Positions 56,301-64,000 of a stretch of DNA of 64,000 nt are shown here, piece by piece (within the stretch, counting starts at the first letter, position 1; each line of letters opens with the position of its first letter). This stretch comes from Trichoplax sp. H2 (taxonomy: Eukaryota; Placozoa; Uniplacotomia; Trichoplacea), in contig NOWV01000169.1 in NCBI GenBank assembly GCA_003344405.1, forward strand, positions 1-64,000, read 5' to 3'. The notes beneath the pieces are model-generated. The model did not search any database and was not told the DNA's origin. It worked only from the letters and a program-made list of their open reading frames with translations. Made by a program: the position numbers and the translations under genes.

Positions 56301-57296
56301 AGCTGATTTTAAATATACAAAATAGTCGTCAAAACATTTCTTACCCATGCCCAAGCAATCATCATTGGAGTTCGCCGACAACTACAATATTACATCTTTT
56401 TAAACTAATCTGCCGAGCTGCAGTATTGCCTAATAGTGAGCTCTACGGACGTACCGTACCTATTGTACTGTACTTATCCGAAACTGTATGTCAACATCGG
56501 ATTACTTTAATTATTTTAACGTGAAAAGATGTAATTAACTCAAAGATCGCATTTTCATACTTTGTACGTCTTCATTGCAGTAAACGGTATTACATTAATG
56601 AAAATATTTTAAAATAGTACTCTGACAAGACGTAATGGATCGATTTATGCCAGCAGGAAATCATAGAGTTATAGTAATGTAAGCGACAAATCCACAACAG
56701 CACAGTATCGATTCTTAGCCATTTATTATTTTACTTTTTAGTGTTTGCTAATTACACCGATTCTATGCTATCATGTATACGCGTATGGTTAACCTGATCG
56801 TATTCCATGGATATTACAACCATGCAATACTTTTGATGTGTTCTGCTTACAACCAGTTAAAACATCGAAAAGATGTAAGTATTCTCCTTCACCTAAATTA
56901 AATTGCGCAAATTTATAACGATTAAGATTAAAATATCTTGCATATACGTACGTGTATACCTAAATTTAAAGCTTGATGCGACAACTGCATGTAAAACACA
57001 CATATCCACTTAAAATGTGCTTGTGTTATTATAAATGATGCAAGCACACAGCACATAGGATAAGTACGAACTGTATCTCCTATTTGCAGTTAAAATATTA
57101 GAAGTTTTTACTTTACATAACAAATTATCCATGAGTATGTTACAGAGTGTACGTATGAAACATAGTGCATGTTATCATTTTGCATATACTGTATATATAA
57201 TAATGTACCGGCCAGTAAATGAGATGATTGCAAGAAATGAATGGCGGTTATTGGAGATGATATTGCTAACTGCTTGGCAATCACTTCTTTGGCCAT
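50349..57296 (-). CDS. WDR6: WDR6, WD40 cofactor of tRNA Gm34 methylation
   Basis: WDR6 (yeast Trm734) partners FTSJ1/Trm7 for 2'-O-methylation of tRNA position 34. Exons (5' to 3'): 57296-57209, 56892-56794, 56302-56209, 55682-55592, 55445-55303, 55228-55075, 54944-54726, 54637-54575, 54487-54440, 54367-54307, 54211-54150, 54067-54006, 53909-53737, 53645-53518, 53429-53163, 52946-52788, 52683-52504, 52398-52312, 52210-52141, 51982-51928, 51853-51356, 51274-51036, 50895-50830, 50682-50536, 50452-50349. The 25 exons keep phase and give 1118 residues (human 1121). Family blocks are SWIWDAAWI, LCSASDDRSIRLW, ATGGGDASIRLW, RWVTCAQI, CGDRHGTVHVY, GVTSICSSRNHVFTCGRNG, CGGGHRGW, SLHGREIT, FVAAACSDGLIR, LLSGATDGKIAIW and SIDQRLKIW. 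Junctions around exons 5-6 and 20-21 are the least certain. Exon 1 is duplicated at 36251. Confidence 0.93.
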
Positions 57297-59269
57297 TACT
57301 CTTCCATTAGTGTCTAGTATTCAGTAGTACACCAAAAGTTTTTACTAGATGCTGCAGCAGTGTGTCGTATACAGCAATTGGCTCTTTATGTTTTTATTGC
57401 TTTTTATTGCAGTATTTAGTATTATTAAGTAATTTTATTATTGTAGTATTGACAGACCGCGACATATATACAGTTGTTTAGTAAGGTAATATACCATCAT
57501 TTTCAGATGGGTGTCCGGCCATCCGTTTTCACGTGACGTACATTCGCACAATCGTCGTACAAGTTAGACGGTAAGCCTCTTTGATGAAAGTAATAGTAAT
57601 TTACAGTAGTGTAATGTACTGTACAGTTCGAAACTGACGCACGGGATATACGATTGTACTGTATACTGGAGTTTCTAACCTTAAAATAGCTGAAAAGCTG
57701 ACATTTGCATATATTAGAAAAATTAAAATTTTAATTTAATAATGTAATATATTTGATTGAAATCCAAGTTGTGTACTTTTTAAGGTATCATTGACTGATC
57801 GTTAAGCGAAAAAATAATCCAGATTTGATATCGACAATGCAGTTTAAATCGATATCAAAGAGGTGCGATTAGCAGAATTTCCTCGCAAAATGGCACAAAA
57901 CGATGCTAAATCGCTCAAATCGCACTCCTTCGAGATAGATTGAAACTATACCCTCGGTATTAAATGTGGATTTTTTACATTTAGCAATCAGTCAATGACT
58001 ATCTTAAAGTACACAACTTAGATTTCAATCAAAGCATTGCGATATTAAATTATTCTAATTTATGTAAATGTCAGTTTTTCAGCTGTTTTAAAGTTAGAAA
58101 CTTCCTAGCCAATCGTACAGTATACCACGTGCAGTACGTCCATTTCGAACCGCACACTTAACTGATGTACACCGTGTCATCTACAATAGTATGCACTTAT
58201 GCAAATGAGCTTTGACATCACTATGAAAATGAAAATATAAGACCCCTATTTTAGCCTTCAACTTAATTAGATCTTTTAATTTTTCAAAGCATTTACATTA
58301 AATTTGGCTCAAATTCCACATAAACTTTATTTCATTTCTTTGAAATTCTAATATAAGCCAATAGTCACTGGTACATGGTCGGTCGGTTCAACCAGCATAC
58401 AACTCACGCCTTATAACAGTGGTCTTATATAAATAAATTAATTAATTGCTGTCGCGGTCCGTAAGTAATACTACAGTAAATCCCATTAAAAGGCCTGTTG
58501 CTGAGCTCTACTTGGAAGCGGCAGCTTTAGATCATAAACGTTATTCAAATTAATTAATTCGAGTGATTTAGAAAACGGACACGAAAGATCCACACTGAGG
58601 AGAGTGTCCAGTGTACACTGTCCAGTCCAGGTATATTCCTAGTGGGTCAGGGTACATTGTCGTATTCATATGCATTCACAGTGCGAAGTGACAGTGATAA
58701 TTATAATGTCAAGTAAAAAAGTACATGCATTTGGACATTTTCGTGATATTATCATGCGTTTCAGTAAAAACTAATTTGACATAAAAATTTGTTCGAGCTT
58801 CATAATTTTCGAAAAAGAAATGTTGGAAAATGTCTAGAGAACGGTTTCAGGCGTACAGTAGCTTGGATTTATTCATTTATGTCACGTTTTAGATTTCAGC
58901 AAACAACGCTGTTATAACTGCAGCATTAACGAGATACGTGTATAGTGTGAGAATATAATATAAAAATTTTATTAACTCGAAATGCACAGCTAGCTCCGGG
59001 CGATGAGTGTAGATAAATTAGGTATGCACTCATAATGCATATAAAATTTTGTATTATTATTTGTATAATATTATTGTTATATTATTGTCTACTATGCATT
59101 TTCCTTTCATATTGCTGCGGAATCTTTACACCTAACAAGGTAATGTGTAACACTATGAATACGTATGTAGTATCGTACTATATATTGTAAAAACTTAAAG
59201 TCCTAAGGGTAGGTTTAGTATACTGTAACAATTTAGTAAGCAGGTACAGTACATTAGTATATGCTAGCG
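57297..59269. promoter_or_regulatory. WDR6 upstream region and DENND10 3' flank
   Basis: The DNA next to WDR6 (57297-57785) is duplicated at 34.9-36.6 kb and includes short GTAC runs at about 57602-57665. A 525-bp imperfect palindrome follows. Beyond 58150 the DNA is AT-rich with no exon, and a modified pentamer run (GTCCAGTGTACACTGTCCAG) lies at about 58606-58625. No gene was found between WDR6 and DENND10. Confidence 0.6.
57626..58150. repeat. 525-bp imperfect palindrome upstream of WDR6
   Basis: The left arm begins GTTCGAAA at 57626 and the right arm ends TTTCGAAC at 58150, with the axis near 57888. Matching pairs of blocks include TTTCTAACCTTAAAATAGCT with its complement near 58080-58100, TTGTGTACTTTTTAAGG with CTTAAAGTACACAA, CATTGACTGATCG with a counterpart at about 57988-57997, and GGTGCGATTAGC with GCTCAAATCGCACTCC. 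No open frame. It looks like an aged foldback element or a sheared head-to-head duplication. Confidence 0.85.
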
Positions 59270-62200
59270 TCACATTTTCATTAATCCCTCTGCCACAGCC
59301 AAATTTATAAGAAATTTTTCCTTGGACGCGGTTAGATTTCTAGATGTAATGCAATCTGGAGATAACATTCCATTTTGGTCGGAGGCCAGTGATTTTAAAT
59401 TACTAATTAAATCCCCTATCGTTGATGACAGTTCCTTTGAAAAATAATTGCAATAATTCGTTCAATTAAGATTTTACGCTCACTCATGTAAACATATCAA
59501 AAGAAAATTCTCCTCGCATTTTGCAATTTCATGTATTCGATTAAATTAGGAAAATCAATGATTTTCTATAGCATGTGGTACCTGAACTATGTCTTGATTT
59601 GAACACTCGTCATTTTGGGCAAGGGACACCAATTGCGAAGCGATATCTTTGTGAATCTTACTGAGCACAAAATTTTCTAAGGTATGATGCAAATAATATA
59701 GTGGTATCAATCGTTTAGTAACTCACTTTACACAGCACCATACTGGACTGCAACTCTGCAGCATACCAAATATAGAATTACGTTATGCGAAAACTTTATA
59801 ATAAATGTTCAAAAGCATTCAAAAATTTATGATGAACCTTAATGTAAGCAAAAATTTCCATAAAACTTTACTATCAACGCTTAACTGCAAGATCTCAATG
59901 CAATCACGTTTACCTTTTGCATGTGAGGCTACATAAATTTCACGACGTGGCACTAAACATATAATTAGTAATATTGTTATAATAAATTTATAGTATAAAA
60001 CAAGCTGACTAATAACTGAGCTATCTGGAAAGATAGCTTACTATTAACTAGTACATCGAAAAGATACTCCTTATCTTCGATGCTGGGATCTGTTACTCCA
60101 GCGACGTAGTGTTGCAAGCTCTTTAGGTTAAAAACTTCATTAGTTTTACTTAAGTCTATAAACGGATGTACAATATCCCAATTTTGTCGATGCCATGATA
60201 GCAAAGGCATAGTTCTAAATGTTAATAAGAGGTTACTGTTAACAACTCATTCGAATTTCTTAATATTCTTTTACTGATATGGCAGATCAGAAAATAGTTT
60301 TAACCTGGTACTATCCAGAAGAAATCTAAGGTTTGAATCAAAAATAACAATTCGTTTCTTTAATAGCAATGCGACACAGATAAGAATTATTTCCAACCCG
60401 AATTCCAGAATCAGTCCTAAGTTTATCGTTAAATGAAATGGAACATTAACAAAATTAGGCTTTCTATGATTAGACAATTATAATGACATCAGTTTCGGTC
60501 GAAGGAAAAACAGTCAGCAATAAAGTAAAGCAACAAGCGTCAGGTGAAAGCTTTTCACACTTGTTTCAATCGGTAAAAATCTTCCGTATTATCAATATAC
60601 GTACTTTAAGAAATTTTAACATCTGTATGCTTAGTTAATAACAAACTGGAGATGTACTACAAATGTCTACAATTAGCATTACTGCATGTACGTAGAGCAT
60701 ACGTCATTTTACGGTTCCTAGGGAACATTCGTTAGTCAGTGTACTTTAATACAGCATTTGTCTAATTTTAAAATGAAATGCATAACCCAGTAGCGATTTT
60801 CTAGAAAATCTGATGTTGCCTAGGAAGTTTAGATACCTGTCTTTGCAGGCATCAAGGAATAAGAGCTACTTTTTGCTAGAGAGATTATACTGAAGATCTG
60901 CTAAATTTAGGAGCGCCTAGCACCCAAATGCTACTTTTAGTTTAAAGTGTTTGGGTAAGTTGTTAAGTTAAAAGAAATCAATATTACCTAATGTTAGGCT
61001 ATCAAGACACCAGTAACGGAAATGTTTTACGATATTTCGAAAAATCTAGAAAAGTATCCACTTCAGCAACTTACTCTGTAGAGTATTTGGAAATTAGTGG
61101 AAACTGTTCATTGTACAATTTTTAAAGTGTAAGTGTGTAAGCATATCATACAATGGTTGAATATTACTGTACTGTATATCAGTCTCTTAGTACCGTATAT
61201 TGTAGAATCTAGATAAAATTTCAAGACAGTAATCTGAGGAGAAATATAGGATTTAGCATTAAAGTTGCGCAGTAAGCCTATCTAGTACTGTAATTCTGCA
61301 TTTGATGGTATAGTTCACTATGGTGACAGACCGCTAGAAAAATCATATAGTTCTTCTCCGGTCGAATCATACAAGTCATAAAGCCTCTTAGACTCTTAAC
61401 TGACAGTTGGGATTTAAGAATCGACAACATTCATAGATATACAGTATATAATATGCTATCGACACCGCATCCTATAACTTTCGCATGTTGTCCAGGCTGT
61501 CTAATGCCGAAACAAAAGGTTGATTATTGTACGAATCTTTAGAAGTCCTCGTTCACCTTACACTCAGTAAAGTATTATAACAAGTAGTTAGCGGGTATCT
61601 AATGCTTAACAACAGCCATAAGACAATAAATACTGAATATATACTGTACTGTAGCTTCACCGCATAGCATGGAATAGTTGATGACTGCATAACAAAATAA
61701 GATCGCGGATAATTTCTTTTACTGGATATCTAACGATAAGTACCGTTACCGTAGCTTTCATAATTATAATAATATCGTTACCTCGCATGCATGCGGACGT
61801 TGCATAAAACGCAGACACAGCGGTAAACTTATCAAAATTAAAAGTACCAAATTGCTCGTGATTCCAGAAGCCATGTACATTGACTGATATAAAAGCTGTA
61901 GCCATTAGCGATGGATTTCCACAAATGTTATATATATCCCCAAGAAATTTGCAGAATTCTTGATACTTTTCTGGGTGAAAGTCCTAAACTTGATGAAAAG
62001 CACCATGCGGCTTAGGAAACAAATGTGACTACTTGTGCTTTTAATACATTAAAGTGTAATACTATTTAAAATTTAGACAGCAAGCATATGCAGTGAGCAA
62101 TAATTACAACTTGTCTATAATGCCCCATCAATATTTGAATCAAAGTTCCGAAAGAACATTAAAACAAATACGAGTATGTAAGTCATACCACAGAAGCTAG

Positions 62201-62886
62201 CAATTCTCGTTGCATGCGAATGTAGAAAGCCATACGTTTAGTTAATTAATTTTACAGCGAACTACGAAAAATTGCACTACAAACCTTGCATCTAAGTATC
62301 ACACAAAATTGTTTCACCTATAAAGAGTACAAAAATAGGAGAAATTTGTTTAGTAACTGTACTGTATACTCCCTGCTGTAACGTATCCATTTCACTATCT
62401 GCATTTAATAATTACCGTGTGTACAGTTACAAGGACTGCATTTGCTAGATTGTTAGGGTACTGTACACTGTACAGTATACAGTACAGTACAGTAATAGTA
62501 GAAAGGTTGCATAGTTCTATCATTATATTGTACTGTCTAGAATCAAAGAAACGCAAACAGTAACCTGAGAAAGTTGTTCTTTCGCGAATGGCATTGCTTG
62601 AATGTAATACCAGTCATGCAAATGTCTACCGAATATAAAGTCAATTGTATTTTTTCGGGAAGCATTCATTAATTTTGATCTCGACAAGATTAAGTCAGAG
62701 AATGATTGATTACTTGCGGGAAAAGACCAAGTTATTAATGAATCTCCATTAACATCGGATTCTGCGATATTGTGGTAGCAGAAATGCAGAGATGTTAAAG
62801 GTTTCCCTGAGCATACACGCGTAAATTCATTAATTAACATCAGTACCTATAATATGTAAGCTATGCAATTTCAAACTTCTACTCAT
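59270..62886 (-). CDS. DENND10: DENN domain-containing protein 10 (FAM45)
   Basis: DENND10 is a compact DENN protein linked to late endosomes, Rab27 regulation and the Commander/retriever machinery. Exons (5' to 3'): 62886-62847, 62761-62565, 62317-62285, 61983-61782, 60416-60305, 60214-60042, 59676-59582, 59434-59270, giving 338 residues (human 357). Recognised blocks are DVNGDSLITWSFP, FIFGRHLHDWYYI, DFHPEKYQEFCKFL, ALLLKKRIVIF, LLSWHRQNWDIVHPFIDL, HYVAGVTDPSI, YLFDVLVNS and the C-terminal KEKFLINLAVAEGLMKM. The 11-codon exon 3 (VKQFCVILRCK) matches the family VTHFSIVLTAK strand. The first exon is short and placed by phase and by the ESDVNG junction. The gene is head-to-head with DCTN1. Confidence 0.92.
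62455..62500. repeat. GTAC array in DENND10 intron 2
   Basis: ACTGTACACTGTACAGTATACAG followed by further CAGTA units, about 65-110 bp downstream of the exon 2 donor on the gene strand. It is another cluster close to a 5' gene end. Confidence 0.75.
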
Positions 62887-63742
62887 CTCGTAGTAAAAAT
62901 TAAAAGTTCTCGCCTTCCTTTCACTTCTTTACAGGACTTTAATCTAAATTAATAATTTTTAATCTTAAACTCTGCTATAAACGTTTCCACATTCACTGCT
63001 AAGAATCTCTGAGTTACTGTATCCCTAATGTTTACTGTACTGAGTAGTACCTGTAGCTACTGTAGTGTCGTGCTGTACTGTACAGTACAAGTACAGTACA
63101 GCTATCATGAACTCAAGTACTCAACGATGCTGTCTGGCAGCAACATACTGTAGCAGCATAGAACTATTTAAATTAAATAGTTTTTAAACTTACTGTACAT
63201 ACCATACATTATAGTACAGTACTGTACTGTACTGTACAGTACATTTAAAACCGTACAGTACAGTAATGTACAATATACTGTACTGTACTGTACTGTACAG
63301 ACCGGTATTACGTTGTAAAATGGTTATACACAGTACACGGTATAAAGTTACTGAACCTCTGACAGGTCTATGACAAATGGTAATACTATCTGTTAAATGA
63401 GCACATTATCGTAAACCGTCAGCAAAGCGACGGGAGTTTGCACTAAAATTAATTATTCAATACTACAATACAGTACTGTACAGTGCACTTGTGCACTAAA
63501 TGTGCAGTTTGCTGTAGCGTTTACGGCTACACTCCAAAGTAGCTACCAATAATACCGTACACTGTACCGTACTGTACAATACATGTACAAAGTTGTCTAC
63601 AAACTATTAATTGACGGTTACTCTGAGAGGTACTGTACTGTACTGTACTGTACCGTACTCTACAAATTTCACAAAAATTTCTTGAATATCCCTAAATTTG
63701 CAACTCACAAGTTTGCAAACGTCTTAAATATCATTTATTACT
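62887..63742. promoter_or_regulatory. Divergent interval DENND10/DCTN1 with GTAC arrays
   Basis: 856 bp between opposite start codons. Arrays at about 63029-63105, 63190-63300, 63467-63490, 63555-63590 and 63631-63660 flank a copy of the dispersed repeat (63371-63440). Confidence 0.62.
63371..63440 (+). repeat. Dispersed repeat family, copy g
   Basis: TGACAAATGGTAATACTATC and then ACATTATCG lead into the intact core CCGTCAGCAAAGCGACGG and GAGTTTGCACTA. The 5' module is missing. It sits inside the DENND10/DCTN1 promoter interval. Confidence 0.85.
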
Positions 63743-64000
63743 ATGTCGGAAAAAAGTATCAAACTTGGTCAAAAGGTAGAAGTACCCGGTCGTGGATATA
63801 TAGGCACTGTTGCGTATATTGGCTCTACCTCCTTTGCTCCGGGTAAATGGGTCGGGATAATTTTGGATGAGCCAAAAGGCAAAAATAATGGCACAGTACA
63901 GGGCAAGCGATATTTTACATGTGAAGATAATTTTGGCATGTTTGTAAGACCTACACAAATTAATATTCTTGAAGAAGTACCGTCGACCGACGTAACTTCA
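63743..64000 (+). CDS. DCTN1: Dynactin subunit 1 (p150Glued), CAP-Gly N-terminus
   Basis: 86 codons, open to the window edge in one exon. DCTN1 links dynein to microtubule plus ends. The CAP-Gly domain occupies about residues 7-73: KLGQKVEVPGRGYIGTVAYI, FAPGKWVGIILDEPKGK, the tubulin/EB-binding loop GKNNG (46-50; GKNDG in vertebrates), TVQGKRYFTC and GMFVRPTQI. The TVAYxGxTxFAxGKWVG and FVRPTQI forms favour DCTN1 over CLIP or TBCB proteins, although the coiled coils that would settle it are outside the window. Confidence 0.9.
   Translation, partial: MSEKSIKLGQKVEVPGRGYIGTVAYIGSTSFAPGKWVGIILDEPKGKNNGTVQGKRYFTCEDNFGMFVRPTQINILEEVPSTDVTS

Noticed and set aside
56344-56381. Candidate extra WDR6 exon between exons 2 and 3 on the minus strand (after a TTGTAG acceptor-like site)
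   Set aside because: In the required phase it contains a stop; joining exon 2 (56794) directly to 56302 keeps phase and matches the family without it.

Overview
The window looks like nuclear DNA of an early-branching, intron-rich, AT-rich animal. Most introns are GT-AG, from about 70 bp to 1.5 kb, and twelve ordinary metazoan genes sit in 64 kb. A full CARD/NB-ARC/15-blade APAF1 beside this compact, intron-conserving layout suggests a placozoan (Trichoplax-like) genome. That assignment is inference; no mitochondrial or rRNA marker is present. Exon coordinates were built by hand from splice sites, reading phase and family similarity. Most genes are spliced from short exons that single open reading frames show poorly.

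Layout: a partial SLCO/OATP transporter (-, 1-740); APAF1 (+, 1353-14132, 19 exons); a gene-poor stretch; uroporphyrinogen-III synthase UROS (+, 18826-21320, 8 exons); a BOD1/BOD1L Shg1-domain gene (-, 23967-26843); COX15 heme A synthase (+, 27646-30415); MAEA, a CTLH/GID E3 subunit (-, 31023-34189); a region with two 20-N gaps and duplicated promoter blocks (34.7-37.5 kb); DAPIT/ATP5MK (+, 37459-38199); MAK16 (-, 41771-44036); DHX15 (+, 44878-49447); WDR6 (-, 50349-57296, 25 exons); DENND10 (-, 59270-62886); and the start of DCTN1/p150Glued (+, 63743 to the edge). In every completed model the exon lengths sum to a multiple of three and the protein length is close to the human orthologue.

The genes are housekeeping functions: apoptosis, heme and heme A synthesis, ATP synthase, ubiquitin ligase, 60S biogenesis, splicing, tRNA methylation, endosomal DENN and dynactin. 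UROS, COX15 and DAPIT, all tied to heme or respiration, lie within 20 kb. There is no operon structure, but genes are arranged largely as head-to-head pairs.

The most striking non-coding signal is a pentamer microsatellite (GTACT) that flips to its own complement (AGTAC), giving runs of ACTGTACAGT palindromes. Dense clusters lie between the start codons of all five head-to-head pairs and just upstream of UROS. They are nearly absent from the four tail-to-tail intervals. Other non-gene features are a 525-bp imperfect palindrome upstream of WDR6, a dispersed repeat with a strongly conserved 3' core, duplicated first exons of WDR6 and DAPIT beside assembly gaps, and several hairpins.
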